A stretch of DNA of 64,000 nt from Corynebacterium aurimucosum (GCF_030408555.1 NZ_CP047048.1:744001-808000); one strand, 5' to 3'; numbered from the stretch's first letter, positions 44,853 to 53,199 are shown. A program made the numbers and translations. Notes: generated from the letters alone by a model not told the origin.

Positions 44853-44870
44853 GGTGCTGTTGCAAAGTTG
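44853..44870. repeat. Orphan IS6-family-like terminal repeat
   Basis: GGTGCTGTTGCAAAGTTG closely resembles the GGxxCTGTTGCAAA terminal repeats of IS6/IS26-type elements. No transposase or second end is present, so this is a single-end scar. Confidence 0.5.
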
Positions 44871-44893
44871 GGGCATAGGAAGAGCATAAAAGA

Positions 44894-44917
44894 AGCGTAG
44901 CGGTTAACCGCTACGCT
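44894..44917. terminator. 24-bp perfect palindrome, probable terminator of mobB-like gene
   Basis: AGCGTAGCGGTT / AACCGCTACGCT without mismatch, between the converging sulP and mob genes. Confidence 0.55.
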
Positions 44918-44959
44918 GTGTTGTGGGGATTTTTACTTTTTACGGTGCACGTGTTCTAG

Positions 44960-45982
44960 TTAGTGGTTCGTTTCTTTCCTCGGGTGATTGCGACGGTATT
45001 CCTCGACTAAGTGAGCAATACCCGGCGCGGCCTGGGACAACATCCAGGTCATAAGCGCTATAAGAACCCCTATGACGATAAGTGTTAACGCCAACCAGCC
45101 CAGTGTTGGGCCGATGCCGTTGGCCTCCTGGACGTGACCCCACAAGGCAGACACGCCGTCGGGTATGCCGAGCATACTTAGCAGCCCGTTCCCCAAGGCT
45201 CCGACAGCAACGAGTGCGATAGCAACGAAGAGAACACTGGCTGCAATCCACGAGGCAGACATGCAGGCCTTAATAAAGTTCGTGTTCGACTTTTCCATGT
45301 CGTCGTTGTACTTTTTGCGCTCTGCACGTATCTTCTCCAGCAGCTTTTCGTTGGACTCCTTCTCCTGGAGCAGGGCGCTGCGAGCCTTCTTAGATGCTTC
45401 TGCTGCCTTGTGCAGGCTTTCGGACTCTTTCGACATTGCCTCAGATACAGCTACTTCTACCAGCGGTTCCAGGCTCGAAGTCATCTGAGCGTTCAGGCTC
45501 TGGGCTACTGCTTGGCTGGAATCCTTGTCGAGATGGATGGGGCTTTCGGCTGCTTTGAGTACCAGCTGTTGCATCCTTGTCAGACGCGACATCTGCTCGC
45601 TTATCTCGATTAGGTACCCTTTTACCCCCTCCAGGCCGTTGGGCAGATCCTCGATGTTCCTTATCAGCCCGGTGATCATCTGCTGCACTTCCATCATCGT
45701 TACTTGGAAGTGACTGCTGCTCACGTAGTTCTTGTTTGCGGCGAGATTGCTTTTTACGTTCCTTAATTCGCTTTCCGCTTGCGTCAACCTCGTCGAGAAG
45801 TCGCTGGGCAGAGAACTGAGAATGTCCCCTGTATTCTCCGGCAGACTCTTCAGTTTCTCCTGCAGCGTCTTGATAGCCTTCTCCGCCTTGTCCAGGCGTG
45901 GGCTGAGAACCTTCAAGACGCTGTCCATCTTGCCTTTCGCCGCTGCTTGGGCTAGCTTCGTCATCTCGGTCACTGACACCAT
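44960..45982 (-). CDS. MobB-like mobilization protein (coiled coil plus membrane helices)
   Basis: A 340-residue protein. Residues 1-240 are charged and predicted coiled coil (AKGKMDSVLKVLSPRLDKAE, and SALLQEKESNEKLLEKIRAE followed by RKKYNDDMEKSN). Two hydrophobic helices follow (MSASWIAASVLFVAIALVAV; LGWLALTLIVIGVLIALMTW), then a short basic tail. The layout resembles accessory Mob proteins that tether relaxosomes to the membrane. Start at 45982 with GGAGGT 7 nt upstream. Its first 542 bp lie inside the relaxase gene in another frame. The homology claim is by context and architecture only. Confidence 0.68.
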   Translation of the reverse strand: MVSVTEMTKLAQAAAKGKMDSVLKVLSPRLDKAEKAIKTLQEKLKSLPENTGDILSSLPSDFSTRLTQAESELRNVKSNLAANKNYVSSSHFQVTMMEVQQMITGLIRNIEDLPNGLEGVKGYLIEISEQMSRLTRMQQLVLKAAESPIHLDKDSSQAVAQSLNAQMTSSLEPLVEVAVSEAMSKESESLHKAAEASKKARSALLQEKESNEKLLEKIRAERKKYNDDMEKSNTNFIKACMSASWIAASVLFVAIALVAVGALGNGLLSMLGIPDGVSALWGHVQEANGIGPTLGWLALTLIVIGVLIALMTWMLSQAAPGIAHLVEEYRRNHPRKETNH

Positions 45983-46990
45983 GATTGAATACCTCCTGGT
46001 TGTTATAGTTTTCTTCCTCCTCGTCATCGAGAAGGCTGGAGCCGTATTTCGCCTCCAGGTCGTCATCGGTTGAATTGGCTTGAAGTGCTGCAAGCTGCCG
46101 CGCAAGAAGGGCTGATTGGGCCTCGTTAACGCGTTCGGTCACACCCTCTAGCGAGTAGCTGCGGCCCAATTTTGAGCCAGCTTTAGCTGCTTTACGCTTT
46201 CGAGTACGTCCGGCCTTCGTGGTGTTCGTGAAGTAGGCATCCTCGCCGTCGTCGTCGACCAGGGCCACGGTTAGCGACTCACCCTCGGTTTTTGAGTTGG
46301 GCTGCACTTTTAGAGACAGGTTGTATTTGCCAGCAATCTCTACTGCCTTCGCCAGTGGGTCGTCAGCATCTGCCACCTGTTTATCCGCGCACAGCTCATC
46401 CATGCGCTTGCGGGCAAAATCAGCCCACGTGGCTGCGGTCAGCTCATCCACGCCCAGGCCCGTCGAGTCTGTGGACTTGCCCTCCTTGCGTGCCCTGCGC
46501 TCAGCAGGAAGCAGCGATATTTCCGGCTCTCGCTCCAGGACACGCATCCCCAAATCGCGCATCAGCTCGTCGTTGATATTGCGCAGCTTGTACCAGTTGC
46601 GCATATCCCGAGGTGCAGCCTTCTTTGTCTGCGTATCGTGGTTGGCAAAGACGATATGGTTGTGGACACAGCCGCTTTTACTGTCGGTGTGCGTAGCCAC
46701 GGTAAACGGAACTCCCGTGCCCTGCGTCAGCCGCATCGCCAGCTCTGAGCCAGCCGCATTAGCCCGAGCTACATCGGCCGGGTTATCCTTATCCAGCTCG
46801 TCTTTAGCCCACGATTGGATATAAATAATTGCTTCGTCAGTGCGCTGAGCCGGAGCATATCGCTCCATTTCTTCCACACTGGCTTCCATGAAGTCCACAC
46901 CCGACCAACGGCCAGCCGTAGCCTCCGGAGAAAACGATTCAGCGTTAGGTTGAACCGTGCATAAAGCATCGGCTCGCACCTCACCCTTGC
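45441..46990 (-). pseudogene. MobA/MobL-type relaxase, N-terminus missing
   Basis: About 515 residues of a relaxase. The metal-binding third motif is seen in FTVATHTDSKSGCVHNHIVF (HxD ... HNH). The downstream part (KAAPRDMRNWYKLRNINDEL, GLGVDELTAATWADFARKRM) is relaxase-like, and the last 180 residues are disordered and Glu/Ser/Arg-rich, overprinted by the mobB-like gene. Reading upstream, homologous sequence ends near 46990, exactly where the oppositely oriented integrase fragment starts. The N-terminal catalytic Tyr region is gone and the frame beyond is antisense integrase. Confidence 0.72.
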
Positions 46991-47553
46991 GGGCATTGTC
47001 TGCCGTCGCAAAACATGACAACGTGGTCGCGCTGGCACTACTACAAGCGGGGACGGGACTTCGCATCTCAGAGGCGCTGGCGGCGACGAGACAATCTGTA
47101 AAAGTCGCTAATGGGCAAATCGCGATCAGCATTACATCTGATCAATCCAAAACGCACAGAGGCCGTTCTATCCCGTTCCTGGACAAGCGTGTCGAAAAGT
47201 TTTGGTTAAACCGGCTCGACGGACTAGGAACGACCGACCCACTGATCCCTTCGCCAGGAGACAAGCAGGCGCACTGGCGCACCGACAACGCCGTGAAAGC
47301 GTCAGCGGCTCTGTTTAAAGATGTCGGCGCGCAGGTCCAGGACGACCACATCGCTTTAATGAGATCCCATGACTGGCGCACGGTGCTCAATAACCGGGCC
47401 ATCGCGCGAGGGGTGCCCGCCCAGGTGCGTGCAGCCTACTTCGGGCATGACGTCGACGTGAACGCGCGCAACTACACGGATTGGACTGATGTCGACGCTA
47501 TGCGGGGAGCCTTGAATCTCGGTGAAGAAAGTGGGACTCAAAACGGGACTTAA
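46957..47553 (+). pseudogene. Tyrosine recombinase/integrase, C-terminal catalytic part only
   Basis: About 190 residues of the catalytic domain: LLQAGTGLRISEALAATRQS (Arg I), DQSKTHRGRSIPFLDKRV (the beta-hairpin Lys region), SHDWRTVLNNRAIARGV (HxxR box with His, Arg), YFGHDVDVNARNYTDWTDVD (second His and the Tyr nucleophile). The SAM-like N-terminal DNA-binding domain is absent. It ends about 107 bp before attR, the normal place for a tRNA-targeting integrase. Without the arm-binding and core-binding domains it should be inactive. Confidence 0.8.
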
Positions 47554-47659
47554 GAGTCGGTAATCCGCGGTAAGGCGCAGTAAGGCCCAGTATGCTTATA
47601 CCTCTCTAATCAGCAGGTAAAAGGGTAATAACTGCAGGTGGCTCGAACTTGAGGGTGAG

Positions 47660-47705
47660 AACCCAGAGGTCGTCGGTTCGAATCCGGCCCCCGCTACCAA
47701 CTTCC
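47660..47705 (+). repeat. attR: right copy of the tRNA 3'-end repeat
   Basis: It matches 42284-42329 at 44 of 46 positions. The two differences (A to C, T to G) fall at paired positions of the T-stem and preserve pairing, so this copy looks like the true 3' end of a slightly different tRNA-fMet gene. Confidence 0.88.
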
Positions 47706-47707
47706 GG

Positions 47708-47740
47708 AACCCCACCAGTCAACATGGCTGGTGGGGCTTC
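47708..47740 (+). terminator. Terminator of the displaced tRNA 3' end
   Basis: CCCCACCAG / CTGGTGGGG stem followed by CTTCTTCGTTTT; the counterpart of the terminator at 42330-42363. Confidence 0.75.
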
Positions 47741-47810
47741 TTCGTTTTCGACTAGCGCCCAGATTTGCGGGCTTAAGGGACATTTCGTGTGGATTTGCGG
47801 CGTGTCGCAC

Positions 47811-47833
47811 TAAGGGACATTTCGTGTGGATTT
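47811..47833 (+). repeat. Subterminal extra copy of the IS end
   Basis: 23 bp identical to 47774-47796 (TAAGGGACATTTCGTGTGGA plus TTT), in direct orientation 37 bp inside the left end, and overlapping the transposase stop codon. Confidence 0.85.
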
Positions 47834-49043
47834 AGGAGCGTCCGGCCCAGCCTTTTCTTATGCCTAAGCTGGGGTTCCATTCGCTGTCGATGTGGATGTC
47901 GTATGTGGCTGGTCGCCCGTCTGGGTGGCCGCGTCGTGTGAGTTCTTCTCTTGCCCAGGCTGCGCGTGCTGCTTTTTCTCCTTGGCGTCCGAAGTCTTGT
48001 TGCTTGGCTAACTCCAGTGGCGCTACAGGGTCTTCGGTGTGGGTGTAGAGCCACCAGTCCATGGTGATGCGCTGATGCTCATCGAACATGCCACGATGGT
48101 TTCCGGCTAAGTCTTTGAGTTGTTTGTTGATGCCGCCTTCCAGCAGGTTCGTGGTGGCTTTTAAGTCTTGCGTGACACCTTCAGGCGGGTCAAGGAAGGT
48201 AAATAATTGTCCGGCGTGGATGAGCTTTTCTAGCCGTTTTAGAGCCCTGCGGGCGTTGCGGTGGGTGTACCACCATTTCTGGTTGGGGCTGACCCATTTC
48301 GGTACTTGGCCTGCCGGTATAGCACTGCGGTAGGTTCGCTCTTTAAGCCAATCAGCAAAGGTAATGCGGGTGTGGTGGACTGCAGCTGTAAACCGCGCAG
48401 CATCTTCACGGTTGCGTACTTGGACAAGCATGTAGCCCAGTTTCCGGATTGCTTTATGCGCTGGGTGAATCGGGTTGCGGCTGATATCAGCAAAAGTGTT
48501 GCGCTGGACGTGAACTAGGCAGCGCTGAATGGCAACGTCGGGCCATTTAGTGCGCAGTGCCTTGAGCGCTCCGCCTGCCCCGTCGGTGGTGACGATGAGT
48601 GGTTGCGCGATTTTGTCGAGCAGTTTCAGGTACTCGTATGAGCTTTCACGCAGGCACCAATGCCAGGCGATGACGTGTGTATTGGTGCAGGCTACCAACA
48701 GGCATTTCTTGTGAAAGTAGGTGCCGTCGATAAAGACCTGATCGTAAACACGATAGGGGTCAGAAGAAGTGGGCACGGTGATAAACCACAGCAGCTTAAA
48801 CCACCGGGTCAAAGTCCGCCTTGTTACCCCAAGGCGCTTGGCTAAATGGTCTGCAGATTCGCCGGAGAGAATCCAGTCAATAAAGATTTTGAAATGCCGA
48901 ATCTCGCTGGCGTGTGCGCGGGTATTAATCGATGAAACGTTGCATTTAGGACATAGCCAGCGTTGGGTTCCTGCCGCGGTCTTGCCGTTCTTAACCAGTC
49001 CATGGCCGCACACGTCACACGACGGCCGATTCCTATTAGCCAT
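47832..49043 (-). CDS. IS1249-type transposase
   Basis: A 403-residue mutator-superfamily transposase. The N-terminal zinc ribbon has two CxxC pairs (SCDVCGHG, LCPKCNVS), followed by an HTH (SADHLAKRLGVTRRTLTRWF) and a DDE-type core: VFIDGTYFHKKCLLVACTNT (first Asp), LIVTTDGAGGALKALRTKWP (second Asp), the RCLVHVQRN block typical of the family and a late Glu (TNLLEGGINKQLKDLAGNHR). Full length, no frameshift. The ATG follows AGGAGGACTGC-type sequence within the right end. Family by recall of IS1249 elements from Corynebacterium. Confidence 0.88.
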   Translation of the reverse strand: MANRNRPSCDVCGHGLVKNGKTAAGTQRWLCPKCNVSSINTRAHASEIRHFKIFIDWILSGESADHLAKRLGVTRRTLTRWFKLLWFITVPTSSDPYRVYDQVFIDGTYFHKKCLLVACTNTHVIAWHWCLRESSYEYLKLLDKIAQPLIVTTDGAGGALKALRTKWPDVAIQRCLVHVQRNTFADISRNPIHPAHKAIRKLGYMLVQVRNREDAARFTAAVHHTRITFADWLKERTYRSAIPAGQVPKWVSPNQKWWYTHRNARRALKRLEKLIHAGQLFTFLDPPEGVTQDLKATTNLLEGGINKQLKDLAGNHRGMFDEHQRITMDWWLYTHTEDPVAPLELAKQQDFGRQGEKAARAAWAREELTRRGHPDGRPATYDIHIDSEWNPSLGIRKGWAGRS

Positions 49044-49298
49044 AGGAATTGGCCTTACCGCACCAGCAGCAGTCCTCCTATCACAGACCTAGGACTATCC
49101 AGTGTTGATTTCACAGATCGGGCCGTTGGAACCGATCCAAAATCAAGATCACCGCATTATCCCAGGCTGCCCCAGGAATCCGTATCGGTTTATCCACACG
49201 AAATGTCCCTTAAGCCGATTTGCGTCTAGGAATCCTGTGGCAAGAGCTAAGTGGATAGAGTGGGGCACGTATAAATCGCAAGGTAATGGAGGATTGTC

Positions 49299-50129
49299 AT
49301 GTCCGCTTCGGCTCTACGAGTATTGCTCCTTGGGTTTGGCGCAATCGGGCGTCAATTGGTGTCGCTCTTTGACCCATCGGAATTCGAAGTCAGTGCATTT
49401 GTTCGTGATGCTGCCCCGCACCGAGAACGCGGTGCCTTGGGAGTATCCCTTTACGATGACAACCTGCCCGAGCTCATCGAAGCTCACGACATCGTGGTTG
49501 AATGCGCGGGTGTTGCGGCGGCGAAAGAACACGGACCGGCGGTGATTACACGTGGCAAGGATCTGGTGTTGACTTCAGTAGGCGCTTTGGCCGATCCTGA
49601 TGCGCGCCAAACACTGTTATCTGGGCCTGGAAAAGTGCATGTCACCTCTGGTGCGATCGGTGGATTCGATTTGTGGGCAGCGCTTGCAGAGTCGAATGCC
49701 GTGGACACCGTAAAGATTCGAACGACCAAGAAAGCCGAAGCTCTCATTCAAGGCTGGATGAATGATGAAGAGCGAGCGCAACTAGAAAACGCAACAGAAC
49801 CGTTTCTACTTTTCAGCGGCAGGCCTAGTGATGCGATTGCTAAATTCCCTGGCAACGTCAATGTTTCCGTCGCCCTTGCCTGGGCGACTCGCGGCAGAGG
49901 CTCCAGCGATGACGAGTTGCTTGCGCGTTCACTTGAGCGCGTATCGGTTGAGCTCATTGCTTCTCCGAATCTGGCTGATACGCACCATCACATCGAGGTA
50001 ACGGGCTCTGCCGGTGCGTTCTCTCTGGTGAGCGAATCTGCTCCTAGTCCCGTGAACCCCAAAACCTCCGCGATTACGGCGTTGTCGGTTGCACACACTT
50101 TAAGACACGCGATGGCTCCGCTTCAGTAG
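49299..50129 (+). CDS. L-aspartate dehydrogenase-like oxidoreductase
   Basis: A 276-residue NAD(P)-binding protein of the AspDH/NadX (DUF108) family. Rossmann motif RVLLLGFGAIGRQLVSLF (residues 6-23); family block TSVGALADPDARQTLLSGPG followed by KVHVTSGAIGGFDLWAALAE; NVSVALAWATRG and a His cluster TRHHIEV-like (DTHHHIEVTGSAG) near the active site. Members make iminoaspartate from aspartate, or run in reverse, sometimes feeding NAD synthesis, but no nad genes are nearby. RBS GGAGG about 10 nt upstream of the ATG. Confidence 0.85.
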   Translation: MSASALRVLLLGFGAIGRQLVSLFDPSEFEVSAFVRDAAPHRERGALGVSLYDDNLPELIEAHDIVVECAGVAAAKEHGPAVITRGKDLVLTSVGALADPDARQTLLSGPGKVHVTSGAIGGFDLWAALAESNAVDTVKIRTTKKAEALIQGWMNDEERAQLENATEPFLLFSGRPSDAIAKFPGNVNVSVALAWATRGRGSSDDELLARSLERVSVELIASPNLADTHHHIEVTGSAGAFSLVSESAPSPVNPKTSAITALSVAHTLRHAMAPLQ

Positions 50130-50135
50130 CGGCGA

Positions 50136-50525
50136 CTAGGCGCGGGAACGGCGCGCTTCGATAAGCAGGGCAAGGTCAACCCGATAGTTGTGCTCCTCAG
50201 CGCCGAAATACTGACTATCCATATAGACAAGGAAGTCCAGCCAATATGCCTTGTCGGTGCTGCCTACCCAGTCGGACAGGCTAATTCGCGGGGGCAGGAA
50301 AAGCGTATACGTAATGTCGGGGTCTGCACCGACGCTAATTTCGACGGGTAATTGGGCCCAGTCGCTACTACTCAGCTGAGATTGAATCTCGGAATAGTAA
50401 TTTGTGACATCTTTCGGGGTGGCTGCGGCTTCTGATCGGTCCCACGAGAAACACACGATGTCCAATTCCCCTTGTTCTGTGCGCCCTTTGTCGTCCGCGA
50501 ACTTCTTGTGTTTCAAATAGGACAT
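50136..50525 (-). CDS. Hypothetical protein, 129 residues
   Basis: I do not recognise it. It is a soluble, acidic protein with many aromatic residues (WDRSEA, YYSEIQ, DKAYWLDFLVYMDSQYFG) and a basic end (LIEARRSRA), and has no signal peptide or membrane helix. Convergent with the aspartate dehydrogenase-like gene, 6 bp apart. Upstream is a 167-bp gap with a strong hairpin that probably ends the VWA gene. Coding character is good and GAAGGG lies about 9 nt before the ATG. Confidence 0.6.
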   Translation of the reverse strand: MSYLKHKKFADDKGRTEQGELDIVCFSWDRSEAAATPKDVTNYYSEIQSQLSSSDWAQLPVEISVGADPDITYTLFLPPRISLSDWVGSTDKAYWLDFLVYMDSQYFGAEEHNYRVDLALLIEARRSRA

Positions 50526-50621
50526 TTCGGATTCCCTTCGTGGAATAGATAGGTATCAGGTTTGCTTCGCCGCGCGCCCACCCTATGGGCTAGCTTCGAC
50601 AGCTACGACACGACCGTCACC

Positions 50622-50665
50622 GTAAATAAGCCCCGAAATCTTTGCAGATTCGGGACACTATTTAC
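50622..50665 (-). terminator. Hairpin after the VWA gene
   Basis: Outer arms GTAAATA / TATTTAC and inner CCCGAAATCT / AGATTCGGG (one bulge) stack into a 44-nt imperfect hairpin. It has no T-tract, so the terminator role is inferred from position. Confidence 0.45.
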
Positions 50666-50692
50666 CGTGAACGACGATCGACGTGAACGTGG

Positions 50693-52666
50693 TTAGCGGT
50701 TCAGGCTCCTGATGACAACAACCAGAGCGATGACGAGGCCGAAAAGGACCAGAAGGCCGAGCCCTACCAAGAGGAAGGGGAAGCCTTCGAGGAACGAGGA
50801 GTCGTCGTTGTCTTGGGCGCGGTTCTCGGTCTCCTTCTTTTCTGCAGGCGCTTCGGAAGACTTTTCGGTCTCGAGTTTGACCGGTGCAAAAGTTGGCTCT
50901 GGAACGGGATCGCCCATGGCGTCTGCCACGAGGTCATAAGTAAGCACCGGCAACTGGGTGTTTTCGTCGATTTCTTGCTCGGTCAGGAGCTGCTCGTAGT
51001 TAACAGCGATGTATTGCTCGCCGCCCTGCCACACTTTTTCGATTTCCGGAGTCCCAGAACCATCGATGTGCGAGCCTCCATAGCGGTTGGCAAAGAGGAT
51101 CGGTGCTGGGTAACTGAAATCGATTGTGCCGTCTTTAATTACGACGACGCGGGAACCCTCCAGATCAATTTTTGCGCGTGCTTCGTTGTAGCCGGTAAGA
51201 ACGAGGGAGTCACCCGGCCCATTGTTGTCAAAGTCATCGGCCTCTTCGACCATGGAGACCGTGCCGGCAACCTGTTGCCCGTGTTCGGCAGAGATGCGAT
51301 AAAAGTGGGTTTCGCCAGGCACGATTTGCGCACGTACTGGCTGCTGTGGGGTGAGCTCAGCAGCGTTGGTAAACCACGTCCCGGGAGTAACCTCAGTGGC
51401 GTCGCCGGAAGCCGTGACATGGCCGGGTTCGGTCTTTTCCTCGGCCGGGTCCGGTTGTCCATCCATATTCGGCTCGCCAAAGCGGGTGATGGTCACTTCT
51501 ACGCCGAGCTCCTCATCCTGCTTCCAATCACCTTTTCGCTCGATCGAGAAGGCAAGTTCATCGGAGTCGCAGCCCTCTTCACCGCCCGGGGTGCTGTACA
51601 AGGTTGCGGTCTGGTACTGGTTTACCCCCAGTTCATTGGCCGTCGCGGTGTCGAGCTTGCAGGATAGCTCGGCAGCATGAATTCCCAAGTAGAATGATCC
51701 ACCTTTTCGGAAGTTGTTGATGCTTGGTTCTTGCGTCGAGTTTGCGCTAATAACGACGCGCTCGCCTTCAGCAATGGGGGTGGTGAAGAAAGTAGTGGAT
51801 TCAGCTGAGTGCCCTTTACCCTCCGTCGGGAGAAGAGTGGTGGAGAAGGCCTCTACGTCACGGTCTACCTTGGCCGGGGAACCTTCGGTTTCGCCGCCTT
51901 CGATCTTCTCTAAGTCTGACTCGTAGGCGTTGAAGGTGCGGGGTGCTGCGCGGTTCAGTTCCTTGGCCAAGCTATCGGCGTCGGAGGCGTCGGCGTAGGT
52001 GCCGCCGGTGGCGTCGGCAATGCACTGCAGTTCCTGCTGTGCCTCGGGCTCAACGTTGAAGCCGACGGTATTGATGACTAGGTCGATGCCCTGCTCCTTC
52101 AGCTCTTTCGCCACATCACACACGGGTGGCGGGGTGCAGGTGGCAACGCCATCGGAGACCAAGATGATGCTGCGCTGGCCTTCCTCTGGTAGCTCAGCGG
52201 CGGCCTTGCGTAGGGACTCGCCGATGGGGGTGAATCCTCGTGGCTGCAAGCCATCCATATGGGCGATCATCTTCTCAGAGTTACCGGCCTCGGGTGGTGC
52301 GACCACGGTGATGTCCTGGCAACCGGCCGCCTCATCTTCGGGGGCTTCGCCGGTGTTGCCACCATAGGTGACAAGCCCCAGAGGAGCGTCGTCACCAGCC
52401 TCGGTGATGAAGGTGCGGGCAGCCTCTTTGGCGGCATCAATGCGGGTCTGCCCGCCGGCATCGTTGGTGATCATCGAGCCGGAGGAATCGAAAACCACCA
52501 TGGTTGGAGCCATGTTGCTGGAAGTGGAGTTGGCCGATTCGGAAGGTTTGTCTTCCGCGGCGGCTAAGGGAAACAGCCCGGCTGCAGCTGCCGCGGCTAA
52601 CACCGCGAGAATGGCCGCTAAGGCCACCGATAAGGAACGGAAAGTATGGTGAGGGAAAGTGTGCAT
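50693..52666 (-). CDS. Exported VWA-domain protein, membrane-anchored at the C-terminus
   Basis: A 657-residue protein. Signal peptide (SVALAAILAVLAAAAAAGLF, cleavage near AAAED); von Willebrand A domain with MIDAS MVVFDSSGSM, then GLVTYGGNTGE and IILVSDGVATCTPPPVCDVA; a large beta-rich region; a Glu/Lys/Pro linker (EKSSEAPAEKKETENRAQDN); and one C-terminal membrane helix (FLLVGLGLLVLFGLVIALVV) with a short basic tail (IRSLNR). Likely a type I envelope protein binding a ligand through metal. Start at 52666; the ATG at 52687 would lengthen the signal peptide. Confidence 0.86.
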   Translation of the reverse strand: MHTFPHHTFRSLSVALAAILAVLAAAAAAGLFPLAAAEDKPSESANSTSSNMAPTMVVFDSSGSMITNDAGGQTRIDAAKEAARTFITEAGDDAPLGLVTYGGNTGEAPEDEAAGCQDITVVAPPEAGNSEKMIAHMDGLQPRGFTPIGESLRKAAAELPEEGQRSIILVSDGVATCTPPPVCDVAKELKEQGIDLVINTVGFNVEPEAQQELQCIADATGGTYADASDADSLAKELNRAAPRTFNAYESDLEKIEGGETEGSPAKVDRDVEAFSTTLLPTEGKGHSAESTTFFTTPIAEGERVVISANSTQEPSINNFRKGGSFYLGIHAAELSCKLDTATANELGVNQYQTATLYSTPGGEEGCDSDELAFSIERKGDWKQDEELGVEVTITRFGEPNMDGQPDPAEEKTEPGHVTASGDATEVTPGTWFTNAAELTPQQPVRAQIVPGETHFYRISAEHGQQVAGTVSMVEEADDFDNNGPGDSLVLTGYNEARAKIDLEGSRVVVIKDGTIDFSYPAPILFANRYGGSHIDGSGTPEIEKVWQGGEQYIAVNYEQLLTEQEIDENTQLPVLTYDLVADAMGDPVPEPTFAPVKLETEKSSEAPAEKKETENRAQDNDDSSFLEGFPFLLVGLGLLVLFGLVIALVVVIRSLNR

Positions 52667-52749
52667 GTGAGTTAAGTTACATGCCAAGTGGTTACCTCGC
52701 TAGGCGAGCGTGGAACCGAGGGGGAGTGCGCCCCATTGACACCCCGCTA

Positions 52750-53196
52750 TTAGTCATCCAAAGCGTGCAGGTAGAAAAAGCGGATCAGCGCGCGCCGGGG
52801 AATATCGAGCAGCGGGCGCAGAAAGGCGAGGCGGGCGGGTTGGGAGGAGGCGTCGACAAGCAGGAGCGTGCGCCCATCCCGCAGGCGCTCCAGGGTAAAG
52901 GTTTCCTCGCCGCGCTCGATGTGGCCGGGGAGGGTGCCGTAGGTAAAGCCGCAGCGGCCCTCCTCGTGGAATACATCCACCACTCGGCAGCGAAACTCCC
53001 ATGGGCCTAACCCGAGGGAGACCTCTGCGCCTTCTTCTACGATGGCGTGGCTGGGATTAACCCGAAAGAGGCCGCTGCGCTGGAGCCCCCAGCTAAAGAG
53101 CTTGTCGGCCGCGGTGTCAAAATCAGCGTCGATGACGCGGGACATGTGCAGCTGAGGGAAGCCTGCGGTGGAGGAGTAGGAGAGTGGTTCGGGCAT
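52750..53196 (-). CDS. DUF1990 family protein
   Basis: A 148-residue soluble protein. It is recognised from LFRVNPSHAIVEEGAEVSLG, CRVVDVFHEEGRCGFTYGTL followed by PGHIERGEETFTLE, and SSQPARLAFLRPLLDIPRRA. It belongs to the START/SRPBCC-like DUF1990 family, common in Actinobacteria and of unknown function. Next to the small gene at 53200 in the same direction (3 bp gap), probably cotranscribed. Confidence 0.82.
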   Translation of the reverse strand: MPEPLSYSSTAGFPQLHMSRVIDADFDTAADKLFSWGLQRSGLFRVNPSHAIVEEGAEVSLGLGPWEFRCRVVDVFHEEGRCGFTYGTLPGHIERGEETFTLERLRDGRTLLLVDASSQPARLAFLRPLLDIPRRALIRFFYLHALDD

Positions 53197-53199
53197 CGC

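Larger units (their letters stand above)
42330..47705. mobile_element. Degenerate integrative/mobilizable island in tRNA-fMet
   Basis: A 5.4-kb segment between direct repeats of the tRNA 3' end. Contents in order: a 293-bp leader without a convincing gene (a minus-strand tail reading PPILRREKKTIVLNALCRIA is unexplained), merR, sulP, an orphan IS6-type end, a mobB-like gene, a 5'-truncated relaxase and a 5'-truncated tyrosine integrase next to attR. The integrase position, the mob genes and the flanking repeats together define a tRNA-targeting IME. Loss of the integrase and relaxase N-termini suggests it can no longer move by itself. The accessory cargo is the MerR/SulP pair. Confidence 0.82.
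47770..49216. mobile_element. Complete IS1249-like insertion sequence (IS256 superfamily)
   Basis: 1447 bp with perfect 25-bp terminal inverted repeats (47770-47794 and 49192-49216; the end begins GGCTTAAGGGACATTTCGTG). The element is flanked on both sides by the 8-bp direct repeat GATTTGCG (47762-47769 and 49217-49224), a target duplication of the size IS256-type transposases make. It holds one intact transposase gene. Intact ends, perfect duplication and an intact gene indicate a recent and potentially active insertion, 65 bp outside attR of the island. Confidence 0.93.
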
